This document shows positions 7,118 through 14,169 of a DNA stretch of 14,357 nucleotides, one piece after another. The notes beneath the pieces were generated by a model. That model worked only from the letters and a program-made list of their open reading frames with translations, made no database searches and was not told the DNA's origin. The position numbers were made by a program, and so were the translations under genes. This stretch comes from Candidatus Omnitrophota bacterium (GTDB taxonomy: Bacteria > Omnitrophota > Gorgyraeia > B26-G9). Numbering within the stretch: position 1 is the first letter of the stretch; each line of letters opens with the position of its first letter. The stretch is taken from assembly GCA_023136735.1 (NCBI GenBank), contig JAGLQQ010000139.1, forward strand, positions 1-14,357, read 5' to 3'.

Positions 7118-10100
7118 CTACTTGCTTTTTATTTTTATTTTTTTGTCTTCTTCATTAGGAAGTAAACCTTTTGTACGAATATCCAAAGCTAAAGACTGAA
7201 GTTCCTTAACGAGAACATTAAAAGACTCAGGAGTACTTGGCTTTAAAGCATTTTCACCTTTTACAATCGATTCGTAAATCCTGGTTCTTCCGATAACATC
7301 ATCACTTTTGACAGTCAACAATTCCTGTAATGTACTTGCCGCTCCATAAGCTTCCAAAGCCCATACTTCCATTTCTCCAAAACGCTGACCGCCAAACTGA
7401 GCTTTACCGCCCAAAGGCTGCTGCGTTACCAAAGAATACGGACCAATAGAACGAGCATGGATTTTATCATCAACAAGATGCGCAAGTTTTACTATATAAA
7501 TATAGCCTACGCAAATCTTGGATCCAAAATCTGCACCCGTAAAACCATCTCTAACAATTACCTTCCCATCCTCTGGAAGATCTGCTTTATTGAGCTCTTT
7601 ACGTATTTCCGCTTCTGCCGCACCATCAAAAACAGGGCTGGCAATTTTAAAGCCCAGCACTTTTGCCGCCCACCCAAGATGCGTTTCCAAAAGCTGACCA
7701 ACGTTCATACGAGATGGCACGCCAAGCGGATTAAGTACAATTTCCACAGGAGTTCCATCCGGCAAAAACGGCATGTCTTCTTCAGGAAGAATTCGGGCAA
7801 TAACACCCTTATTACCATGACGCCCCGCCATCTTATCTCCTACCGAGAGACGTTTTTTGCTGGCAACAAGAACTACCACTTTTTTTAATACTCCAGGAGG
7901 AAGCTCATCACCACGCTTAATTTTATCAAGTTCTCTCTCTTCCTCTTCAACAAGCTCTTTAATCTGAGCATCCAGCAGCCTTATAGTCTTTTTTATCGAT
8001 TCGCCTGCCTGCACATCGTCAGATATCTTAATGCTGTCTAAATCAACGCAGTCAATCTTCTTTATGTCGCTCTTTTTTACGGTCTTGTTTGCTTCGATAA
8101 GTATTGTTCCGGTTTCTTCATCAAGCAAACTAGCTGCCAGTTTTTTCTTAAGCAGCAAGTTATATAATTTCTGATTACGCTCTTTTCTCAATTTTTTAAT
8201 CTGCTCGCTGTAATATTTGCGAATCTTTTCCGTCATGCGCAATTCATCACTGATCTGCTCTTTTGACTTACTCTTCAATCCTTTTCTTGAGAAAACACGC
8301 ACATCAGTTACAACTCCCTCTATTCCAGGAGGAACTGTAAGAGATGTATCTTTTACATCCTGTGCTTTTTCACCAAAAATTGCTCGAAGCAGTTTTTCTT
8401 CCGGAGACAATTCAGTCTCACTTTTAGGAGTAACTTTTCCTACCAAGATATCGCCGGGGCGAACTTCAGCTCCGATACAAACAATACCATCTTCTCCTAA
8501 ATCTTTTAATGACTCTTCGCCAATATTAGGAATATCCCTTGTAACCTCTTCATTGCCCAAACGAGTATCGCGCGCTTCACACTCAAACTCTTCTATATGC
8601 ACTGAGGTATAAAGATCCTCTTTTACCACTTTTTCACTAATTAAAATCGCATCTTCGAAATTGTAGCCACGCCAAGGCATGAAAGCAACCAGAACATTAC
8701 GCCCAAGAGCCAGTTCACCGTTACTGGTAGCTGCCCCATCCGCAATGATCTCGTTTTTCTTGATCTTCTGCCCTGTCTTAACCAAAGGCCTCTGATTAAC
8801 ACAAGTAGATGCATTAGAGCGAGAAAATTTCTTTAACGTATAAGATTCATCATCAATCACTATTAAAGTAGCATCAACATATTTAACAGTTCCAGAGTGT
8901 TTTGCAATAACAACCGACCCGGAATCTTTAGCAACTTTCTGCTCCATGCCTGTTCCAACCAGTGGTGATTCAGGATCAAGCAGCGGCACTGCCTGGCGTT
9001 GCATATTACTTCCCATCAAAGCACGGTTTGCATCATCATGTTCTAAAAACGGAATAAGACTCGCGGCAACACTAACCAGCTGTCGCGGCGAAACATCCAT
9101 ATAATCTACTTCTTCTCCTGTGACTTTAGGAAAATCTCCTTTAAATCTGCATGCAACCAGGTCGTTTACAAAACATCCCTTGTCATCAAGAGGTGCATTT
9201 GCCTGAGCAATAACATATTGATCTTCAACATCAGCACTTAAGTAATCTAGTTTTTCTGTTACCTGCCCCTTTACAACTTTACGATAAGGAGTTTCAATAA
9301 AACCAAACCCATTAATACGCGAAAAAGTCGTAAGCGACGCTATTAATCCGATATTCGGACCTTCAGGAGTTTCAATCGGACAAATTCGTCCGTAATGAGA
9401 ATAGTGAACATCTCTAACTTCAAATCCAGCTCTTTCGCGGCTTAAGCCTCCTGGCCCCAAAGCACTAAGCCTTCTTTTATGGGTCAACTCCGAAAGCGGA
9501 TTTGTCTGATCCATAAACTGAGACAACTGAGAACGCCCAAAGAAATCTTTAACAACGGAAGAGATAAGCTTTGAATTAATCAAATTATGCGGCATGACCG
9601 TTTCCATCTCATATATACCCATACGCTCACGTACAGATCTTTCCATGCGGGCAAGCCCGATGCGAAATTGATTCTGCACAAGTTCCCCCACAGTACGAAC
9701 ACGCCTGTTACCAAGATGGTCAATATCGTCTACTTTTCCTTCGCCTCTTTTCAGTTTAATCAAATACTTGATGGTTCTGACCAAGGTTTCTGTATCAAGC
9801 GTGCGGTTTTCCAGACTTTTTTTCATGCCCAGCTTTCTATTTAAAACAAACCGCCCTACTCTACCAAGATCATAACGTTTATTGTCAAATATCAATCGCT
9901 CAATTAAAATCTGCGCTGATTCTATTGTTACTGGATCACCCGGACGAAGACGACGGAAGATTTCAAACAATGCCTCTTCTCTGTTTGTCGTTCTATCCTT
10001 TTCCAAGCTATTAATAATTTCCGGACCATCTATAACAAAAGCCTTTATTTTTTTTACACCCATATCTTGGAGCTGATCAACCGCGTGCTTTGTTAAACGG

Positions 10101-10846
10101 CTACCTGCAGAAAACAAAATAGTGGTAACATCTTTAGGGTTCATAATATCTTGAGCAAAAATTACTTTTTCCAAATCCGCTTCATTCTTAATCGGCAATT
10201 TTACTTCTTCAATGGGATAAAAGAGTTTTAAGATATCTGCATTTGAAGAAAACCCTACTGCACGCAAAAAAGTTGTTGCATAAAATTTTCTTCTGCGATC
10301 GATGTAAACATAGAGCACATCATTAATATCAAATTCAAACTCAACCCATGCCCCTCTATAAGGAATCAACCGTGCTGAATGAAGTTTTTTTCCAGAGAGA
10401 TGAACATTCTCCTCAAAACATATGCCTGGAGACCGGTGCAGCTGACTAACAACAACCCGTTCATCACCATTTATTACAAAAGTGCCTACATCAGTCATCA
10501 AAGGAAGTTCGCCCATGTAAACTTCCTGCTCCTTTGTTTCCTTACCAGTACGCAAACGCAGCTTAACCTTCAGTGGAGCGGCATAACTCATGCCCCGCCT
10601 TTGACACTCCCAAACATCATATTTTGATCTATCAAGATTATAATACAAAAATTCAAGGCGGCATGTTTTATCAAAATTCTCCATAGGAAAAACCTCTTCA
10701 AAAACAGCATGCAAGCCTTTACTTTCACGCTTTGTTTTAGGCACATCTAGCTGCAAAAAATCATGATAGGAGTCCCTTTGCACCTGAAGCAAATGCGGCA
10801 CATCGAACACCTCTTTTAATTTTGCATAATTCTTTCTTTCCATCAT
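7118..10846 (-). CDS. rpoB: RNA polymerase subunit beta
   Basis: Beta forms the other jaw of the RNA polymerase core and part of the nucleotide site; it is the rifampicin target. In 1242 residues I see the N-terminal protrusion and lobe segments, the rifampicin cluster at about 437-461, the GPNIGLI segment near 496-502, the GDKMAGRHGNKG motif at about 1003-1014 and the C-terminal GGKAQFGGQRFGEME clamp segment. Key rifampicin-contact residues are of the sensitive type (Asp446, His456, Ser461, equal to E. coli Asp516, His526, Ser531). Arg438 stands where E. coli has Ser508. A charged, partly coiled insertion lies at about 855-985. Two ATGs are adjacent at the start; AAGGTGA upstream suits the first (10846). 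The rplL stop is 45 bases upstream. Confidence 0.99.
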   Translation of the reverse strand: MMERKNYAKLKEVFDVPHLLQVQRDSYHDFLQLDVPKTKRESKGLHAVFEEVFPMENFDKTCRLEFLYYNLDRSKYDVWECQRRGMSYAAPLKVKLRLRTGKETKEQEVYMGELPLMTDVGTFVINGDERVVVSQLHRSPGICFEENVHLSGKKLHSARLIPYRGAWVEFEFDINDVLYVYIDRRRKFYATTFLRAVGFSSNADILKLFYPIEEVKLPIKNEADLEKVIFAQDIMNPKDVTTILFSAGSRLTKHAVDQLQDMGVKKIKAFVIDGPEIINSLEKDRTTNREEALFEIFRRLRPGDPVTIESAQILIERLIFDNKRYDLGRVGRFVLNRKLGMKKSLENRTLDTETLVRTIKYLIKLKRGEGKVDDIDHLGNRRVRTVGELVQNQFRIGLARMERSVRERMGIYEMETVMPHNLINSKLISSVVKDFFGRSQLSQFMDQTNPLSELTHKRRLSALGPGGLSRERAGFEVRDVHYSHYGRICPIETPEGPNIGLIASLTTFSRINGFGFIETPYRKVVKGQVTEKLDYLSADVEDQYVIAQANAPLDDKGCFVNDLVACRFKGDFPKVTGEEVDYMDVSPRQLVSVAASLIPFLEHDDANRALMGSNMQRQAVPLLDPESPLVGTGMEQKVAKDSGSVVIAKHSGTVKYVDATLIVIDDESYTLKKFSRSNASTCVNQRPLVKTGQKIKKNEIIADGAATSNGELALGRNVLVAFMPWRGYNFEDAILISEKVVKEDLYTSVHIEEFECEARDTRLGNEEVTRDIPNIGEESLKDLGEDGIVCIGAEVRPGDILVGKVTPKSETELSPEEKLLRAIFGEKAQDVKDTSLTVPPGIEGVVTDVRVFSRKGLKSKSKEQISDELRMTEKIRKYYSEQIKKLRKERNQKLYNLLLKKKLAASLLDEETGTILIEANKTVKKSDIKKIDCVDLDSIKISDDVQAGESIKKTIRLLDAQIKELVEEEERELDKIKRGDELPPGVLKKVVVLVASKKRLSVGDKMAGRHGNKGVIARILPEEDMPFLPDGTPVEIVLNPLGVPSRMNVGQLLETHLGWAAKVLGFKIASPVFDGAAEAEIRKELNKADLPEDGKVIVRDGFTGADFGSKICVGYIYIVKLAHLVDDKIHARSIGPYSLVTQQPLGGKAQFGGQRFGEMEVWALEAYGAASTLQELLTVKSDDVIGRTRIYESIVKGENALKPSTPESFNVLVKELQSLALDIRTKGLLPNEEDKKIKIKSK

Positions 10847-10891
10847 ACGCGGTCACCTTAATCTATAGTTACAGATTTAGTTAGCTTGTTC

Positions 10892-11329
10892 TTACTTTAT
10901 TTCTACTGTTGCGCCCTGATCTTCAAGTTTTTTCTTGATTTCCGCTGCCTCTTCTTTGCTGACATTCTCTTTAACCGGCTTAGGGGCAGAATCAACTAAA
11001 TCCTTAGCTTCTTTCAGACCAAGACTTGTGATCGCGCGGATTTCCTTAATGACCTGAATTTTTTTATCCCCAATAGCTGCCAAAACAACATTAAAGCTTG
11101 TCTTTTCTTCGGCTACCGGAGCTGCTGCTCCCGGAGCTGCTGCTACTGCCATAGGCATTGCCGCAGAAACGCCGAATTTATCTTCCAGTACTTTAACTAG
11201 ATTAGATAATTCCAGAACACTCATCTCTTCAATATTCTTTACAATCTCCTGGGATTTAGGTGAAAGTTTTATATCCTCTTTCTGCTCTTCCTGTTTTTCC
11301 TGTTTTTCTTCTTTTACCTGCTCAGACAT
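10892..11329 (-). CDS. rplL: 50S ribosomal protein L7/L12 with N-terminal extension
   Basis: L12 is the mobile stalk protein, present as two or three dimers on L10, that recruits and stimulates EF-G, EF-Tu and IF2. The product has the N-terminal dimerisation segment (about 35-55), an Ala/Pro hinge (about 55-75) and the C-terminal factor-binding domain with the family motif GLKEAKDLVDSAPKPVKE. The start at 11329 is set by AAAGGAGG six bases upstream; an in-frame GTG at 11353 would add eight residues but has no such site. At 145 residues it is about 20 longer than usual: residues 1-21 are a Lys/Glu/Gln-rich extension containing three EKQ-like tripeptides. Unlike its neighbours, it lies 213 bases from the preceding gene. 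Confidence 0.97.
   Translation of the reverse strand: MSEQVKEEKQEKQEEQKEDIKLSPKSQEIVKNIEEMSVLELSNLVKVLEDKFGVSAAMPMAVAAAPGAAAPVAEEKTSFNVVLAAIGDKKIQVIKEIRAITSLGLKEAKDLVDSAPKPVKENVSKEEAAEIKKKLEDQGATVEIK
11282..11308 (-). repeat. 9-base tandem repeat inside rplL (EKQ x3)
   Basis: On the minus strand the coding sequence holds two perfect copies of GAAAAACAG followed by a diverged copy GAAGAGCAG, encoding EKQ, EKQ and EEQ at residues 8-16. The unit is in frame and falls in the non-canonical N-terminal extension of L12. Replication slippage is the likely origin. Confidence 0.85.
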
Positions 11330-11542
11330 TTTGCCCTCCTTTAATGAGTTCACAACTTATGGAGCTTTTGTGAACATAAGTTGCGGCTCGAATTAAACCC
11401 CGCCCTTTTTCGCGGGACATCCAATAATACTACTTTGACTTTAGAACTAAAACTTAACAATCTTTTATCTAACCCTACCAGTTATAAAGGGCGCGGACAG
11501 ATTCATCTAAAGGTTTACTTTACACTCATTACCTCAGTAAGC
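11330..11542 (-). promoter_or_regulatory. Structured rplJ-rplL intergenic region
   Basis: This is the largest gap in the window. In transcript order it holds an arm at 11486-11496, an A/T-rich stretch with no clear promoter, a GC-rich hairpin (CCCGC/GCGGG arms at 11412-11416 and 11399-11403, eight-base loop), two interlocked inverted repeats at 11348-11383, and the rplL Shine-Dalgarno site at 11335-11342. The GC-rich hairpin is followed by GGTTTAATT, too poor a U-tract to call a terminator. The strand, position and overlapping pairings suggest control of rplL and perhaps of the rpoB-rpoC genes beyond it, by translation, attenuation or mRNA processing. The function is inferred; only the repeats are seen. 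Confidence 0.5.
11335..11342 (-). promoter_or_regulatory. Ribosome binding site deciding the rplL start
   Basis: AAAGGAGG on the minus strand, followed by GCAAA- type spacing of about six bases to the ATG at 11329. It rules in MSEQ as the N-terminus rather than the upstream in-frame GTG at 11353. It lies five bases downstream of the inverted repeats at 11348-11383. Confidence 0.85.
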
Positions 11543-12067
11543 CTAAGATTCACTTGATTTATTTTCGCCTATTTGATTCAAAACATTAACCAGGCCTCTA
11601 ATTGACCCGGACAACACATTAACAAATCCTGTAATCGGTGACTTCATGCGCATAAGAACTGTAGCCAAAAGCACATCTCTGCTAGGTAACTCAGAAAGCT
11701 CTTTAGCTCTATCTTCATCAATCAGCTCTCCCTCAACCATACCGCCACGAACCTTAAATGTTGCATGATTCATGGAAAAATCAAACAAAGCTTTAGCTGC
11801 GCCTACAGGGTCATCAACATATACCGCAAGTCCCGTTGTTCCCTCAACAAACTGAGCTACACCATCATAAGAAACCTCAGCAAGAGCCTTCCTTAAAAGA
11901 GTATTTTTAGTAACAATAAGCTTTGCGGATTTCTTTTCTAGATTTCTTCTAAGTGAATCAATATCGATTACTTTAAGTTTATCGAAATTTGCTACCATCA
12001 ATCCAGATCCATTTTTCAGACATTCACTTACTTCTCTAACTATGTATTCTTTTTCTACGTGAGCCAT
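11543..12067 (-). CDS. rplJ: 50S ribosomal protein L10
   Basis: L10 anchors the L12 dimers to 23S rRNA at the base of the ribosomal stalk. The 174-residue product has the typical N-terminal globular domain, including VTKNTLLRKAL near 53-63, and a C-terminal helical tail (about 140-170) that binds L12 dimers. It starts nine bases after rplA stops; the Shine-Dalgarno TAAGAGGG includes the rplA stop codon, indicating coupling. In E. coli and several other bacteria the L10-L12 complex represses its operon by binding the rplJ leader. Here no separate leader exists before rplJ, and the only sizeable non-coding stretch nearby lies after it. Confidence 0.98.
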   Translation of the reverse strand: MAHVEKEYIVREVSECLKNGSGLMVANFDKLKVIDIDSLRRNLEKKSAKLIVTKNTLLRKALAEVSYDGVAQFVEGTTGLAVYVDDPVGAAKALFDFSMNHATFKVRGGMVEGELIDEDRAKELSELPSRDVLLATVLMRMKSPITGFVNVLSGSIRGLVNVLNQIGENKSSES

Positions 12068-12076
12068 AATACCCTC

Positions 12077-12775
12077 TTATGCTATTTTAAATTCAGAAGA
12101 ATCCAGTTTTAATCCCGGGCCCATTGTGCTGGACATGTAAATGCTTTTAATATAATGTCCTTTTGCGGTTTGCGGTTTTGCGCGATTAATCGCATCAATA
12201 ACTGCCTTAGCATTTTCTACTAGAGCCTTTTCCTCAAAAGAGAGCTTACCAACAGAAACCTGAATTCCGGCAAGCTTATTCATTTTGAACTCAACCTTAC
12301 CTGCCTTAGATTCCTTCACCGCTCGGCCTACATCCAGGGTAACTGTTCCAGCTCTTGGCGATGGCATTAATCCTCGAGGCCCTAAAATCTTCCCTAATTT
12401 TGCTAAGTCTCTCATCATATCCGGTGTTGAAATTGCAACATCAAATTCAAGCCATCCGGATTTCACCTTATCAATTAAATCCTGCGCACCAACATGCTCT
12501 GCCTTCGCTTCTTTTGCCGCAGCCGACTCTTCACCTTTGCAAAAAACGGCAACCCTAACTTTTTTACCAAGCCCATGCGGTAATATCACACTGCCTCTGA
12601 CCATCTGGTCTGACTGTTTAGCGTCAACTCCAAGATGTAATGCCAAGTCGACAGATTCGTCAAATTTTACCTTATGAGCTTTCTTCAGCACAAACACTAT
12701 TTCCTCTAATGTATATGCCTTGTCTTTCTCAAATAATTTTTTAAATTCTTTTACTCTTTTATTATCTTTTTTCAT
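12077..12775 (-). CDS. rplA: 50S ribosomal protein L1
   Basis: L1 forms the mobile stalk on the E-site side of the 50S subunit and helps release deacylated tRNA. The 232-residue product matches the usual bacterial length and contains the conserved KILGPRGLMPSPRAGTV segment at about 129-145 and the C-terminal Ser/Thr-Met-Gly-Pro-Gly rRNA-contact motif (STMGPG). It begins six bases after the rplK stop, with AAAGGAA inside the rplK 3' end as its ribosome binding site. In E. coli, L1 represses this pair by binding the rplK leader; that leader is absent here, since rplK directly abuts nusG. Confidence 0.98.
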   Translation of the reverse strand: MKKDNKRVKEFKKLFEKDKAYTLEEIVFVLKKAHKVKFDESVDLALHLGVDAKQSDQMVRGSVILPHGLGKKVRVAVFCKGEESAAAKEAKAEHVGAQDLIDKVKSGWLEFDVAISTPDMMRDLAKLGKILGPRGLMPSPRAGTVTLDVGRAVKESKAGKVEFKMNKLAGIQVSVGKLSFEEKALVENAKAVIDAINRAKPQTAKGHYIKSIYMSSTMGPGLKLDSSEFKIA

Positions 12776-12781
12776 GGAAAA

Positions 12782-13207
12782 CTATTCCTTTATTTCAATT
12801 CCCATACTTCTTGCCGTACCTTCAACAATACGCATTGCCTGCTCAACTTTAGCAGTATTTAAATCATCCATTTTAAGCTTTGCTATTTCTTCAACCTGCG
12901 ATTTTGTTACGCTGCCTACTTTTTCTTTATTCGGAACACCTGAACCTTTAGCCAAATTAGCCGATCTTTTTAATAAAACTGAACACGGAGGACGCTTTAA
13001 AATAAACGTAAACGACCTATCTTCAAACACAGTAAGCACAACCGGAATAATCAATCCATCTTTATCTTTTGTTGCCTCATTGAACTTCTTACAAAAGTCC
13101 ATAATGTTAACACCCTGTTGCCCCAAAGCCGGTCCAACCGGTGGTGCAGGGTTAGCTGCTCCTGCAGGAATCTGCAATTTAATCTTTGCTTTAATTGCTT
13201 TTGCCAT
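12782..13207 (-). CDS. rplK: 50S ribosomal protein L11
   Basis: L11 binds the GTPase-associated region of 23S rRNA and modulates EF-G action; in many bacteria it is required for RelA activation and is the site of thiostrepton binding. The 141-residue product has the proline-rich N-terminal motif AGAANPAPPVGPALGQQG at 15-32, the linker DRSFTF and the C-terminal RNA-binding domain ending EGTARSMGIEI. The ATG is two bases after the nusG stop codon; its best ribosome binding site, GTGGAG, lies within the last nusG codons, so it is probably translated by coupling. No leader for L1 binding is present. Confidence 0.98.
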   Translation of the reverse strand: MAKAIKAKIKLQIPAGAANPAPPVGPALGQQGVNIMDFCKKFNEATKDKDGLIIPVVLTVFEDRSFTFILKRPPCSVLLKRSANLAKGSGVPNKEKVGSVTKSQVEEIAKLKMDDLNTAKVEQAMRIVEGTARSMGIEIKE

Positions 13208-13209
13208 GA

Positions 13210-13740
13210 TTACATTTTCTCCACTTGCCAGTATTCCAGCTCAACGGGTGTTGATCTGCCAAATATAGACACCATTGCCTTGACCTTGCCCTTGCTGGGA
13301 TATATTTGCTCTATTTCGCCATTAAAATTGGTGAACGGACCTTCGATTATCTTGATTGATTCTCCTACCTTGAAAATCACCTTCGGCATCGGCTTTTCTT
13401 TGCTTTCCTCTGCCTGCTTTAAAATCCCAGAAACCTCTTCTTCTGCTAAAGGCTGCGGCTTAGCTCCCGGCCCTATAAACCCAGTAATCCCCGGGGTATT
13501 TCTTATCAAATACCAGCTATCATCGGTCAATTCCATCTCAATAAGAACATACCCAGGAAAAAACTTTCTTTCCATAATCTTCTTTTTGCCACCGCGTACT
13601 TCGCTTACCTTTTCCGTGGGAATAAGAACCTGCGTGATTAATTCTTGGGCATTAGCAGATTTTATTCTGTTTTCAAGATGGGTTTTAATCCGATCTTCAT
13701 GCCCTGTTTGAGTGTGAACAACGTACCAGTGTTTTGCCAT
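13210..13740 (-). CDS. nusG: Transcription elongation and termination factor NusG
   Basis: NusG binds the RNA polymerase clamp, affects pausing, and links polymerase to Rho or to ribosomal protein S10. The 176-residue product has the NGN domain (about 4-110), beginning WYVVHTQTGHED and containing ERKFFPGYVLIEM, and a C-terminal KOW domain (about 122-172) with FKVGESIKIIEGPF. A short Pro/Lys-rich linker joins them. No large insertion is seen, so this is housekeeping NusG rather than a specialised paralog such as RfaH or LoaP. It starts three bases after secE stops and lacks a strong well-spaced Shine-Dalgarno site, consistent with translation coupled to secE. Confidence 0.98.
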   Translation of the reverse strand: MAKHWYVVHTQTGHEDRIKTHLENRIKSANAQELITQVLIPTEKVSEVRGGKKKIMERKFFPGYVLIEMELTDDSWYLIRNTPGITGFIGPGAKPQPLAEEEVSGILKQAEESKEKPMPKVIFKVGESIKIIEGPFTNFNGEIEQIYPSKGKVKAMVSIFGRSTPVELEYWQVEKM

Positions 13741-13743
13741 AGC

Positions 13744-13926
13744 TTATTTTATAATTAATCCTATTAAAAAGGTATACAACAGGTCGATCACAGCGATCAC
13801 TCCTGCTAAGAGCGCCACAGACACAAGCACGACCATTGCTGAGTTTAAAAGCTCATCGCGCGCAGGCCAAGACACCTTTATCATTTCCAGTTTTACATTT
13901 GTGACAAATTGTTTTATTTTATTCAT
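13744..13926 (-). CDS. secE: Preprotein translocase subunit SecE (short form)
   Basis: SecE clamps the two halves of SecY in the inner-membrane protein export channel. The 60-residue product is the short, single-span form: an amphipathic N-terminal helix with the conserved KVSWPARDELL segment (17-27), then one transmembrane segment at about 29-58. E. coli SecE has two extra N-terminal spans; most bacteria have this short form. The start ATG at 13926 is preceded by AAGGCGAG about ten bases upstream. It lies 56 bases downstream of tRNA-Trp and immediately before nusG, a widely conserved arrangement. Confidence 0.96.
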   Translation of the reverse strand: MNKIKQFVTNVKLEMIKVSWPARDELLNSAMVVLVSVALLAGVIAVIDLLYTFLIGLIIK

Positions 13927-13982
13927 TGTCTATTCTCGCCTTGAACATTTGGTTCTACCCTTCAATTTGCCATTATGAAAAC

Positions 13983-14056
13983 TGGCAGGAGCGGCAGGAG
14001 TCGAACCCGCAGTAACGGTTTTGGAGACCGCTGGTTTACCATTAACCGACGCTCCT
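13983..14056 (-). tRNA. trnW: tRNA-Trp (anticodon CCA)
   Basis: The 74-base minus-strand sequence folds into a full cloverleaf. The acceptor stem AGGAGCG/CGCTCCT has seven perfect pairs; the D stem is GGTT/AACC; the anticodon stem GCGGT/ACCGT has one G-U pair, with loop CTCCAAA; the T stem GCGGG/CCTGC has one G-U pair, with loop TTCGACT. The discriminator is G and the terminal CCA is encoded. The anticodon at 14022-14024 reads CCA, decoding UGG (Trp). The variable loop is only four bases (TACT), slightly short, and position 9 is C. It lies between rpmG and secE, as in several other bacterial lineages, and probably shares the secE-nusG transcript. Confidence 0.97.
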
Positions 14057-14084
14057 CCCGAACAATTGAATTCATTAAATCTGT

Positions 14085-14113
14085 GTAATATTATCAAAAA
14101 ACCAATACTTCAA
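14085..14113 (-). promoter_or_regulatory. Possible sigma-70-type promoter for trnW-secE-nusG
   Basis: On the minus strand a TTGAAG box (14108-14113) and a TATTAC box (14085-14090) are 17 bases apart, each matching four of six consensus positions. The -10 box is 28 bases before the tRNA 5' end. It lies directly downstream of the probable terminator after rpmG, where a new start would be expected. Boxes this weak in A/T-rich DNA can arise by chance. Confidence 0.35.
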
Positions 14114-14119
14114 AAAGAC

Positions 14120-14162
14120 AAAAAAACTCTTTATCCGCTTTTAAGCAAAGCGTTCAAAAGAA
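14120..14162 (-). terminator. Probable intrinsic terminator after rpmG
   Basis: Beginning seven bases after the rpmG stop, the minus strand forms an outer stem TTCTTT/AAAGAG (one G-U pair), a small internal loop, an inner stem CGCTTT/AAAGCG with a GCTTA loop, and then seven T residues (14120-14126) directly after the outer stem. The layout is that of a Rho-independent terminator, although the stems are A/T-rich, so termination may be partial and let some tuf-rpmG transcripts read into trnW-secE. Confidence 0.55.
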
Positions 14163-14169
14163 TTATTTA

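Noticed and set aside
7892..8284. RpoB charged segment as a possible inserted foreign domain or intein
   Set aside because: It lacks intein splice motifs and matches the position and character of a known lineage-specific RpoB insertion.
10857..10878. Small inverted repeat AATCT/AGATT in the rplL-rpoB gap, a place where E. coli has an attenuator and RNase III site
   Set aside because: Only five A/T-rich pairs with an eight-base loop and no T-tract; not distinguishable from chance.
11330..11353. Extended rplL start at the GTG at 11353
   Set aside because: It would add MNSLKEGK, but AAAGGAGG sits inside that stretch at ideal spacing for the ATG at 11329, so these bases are the ribosome binding site and not codons.
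11405..11475. Possible promoter for rplL-rpoB in the rplJ-rplL gap (TATTAT box)
   Set aside because: No -35 box of acceptable match lies 16-18 bases upstream; several A/T-rich boxes are equally poor.
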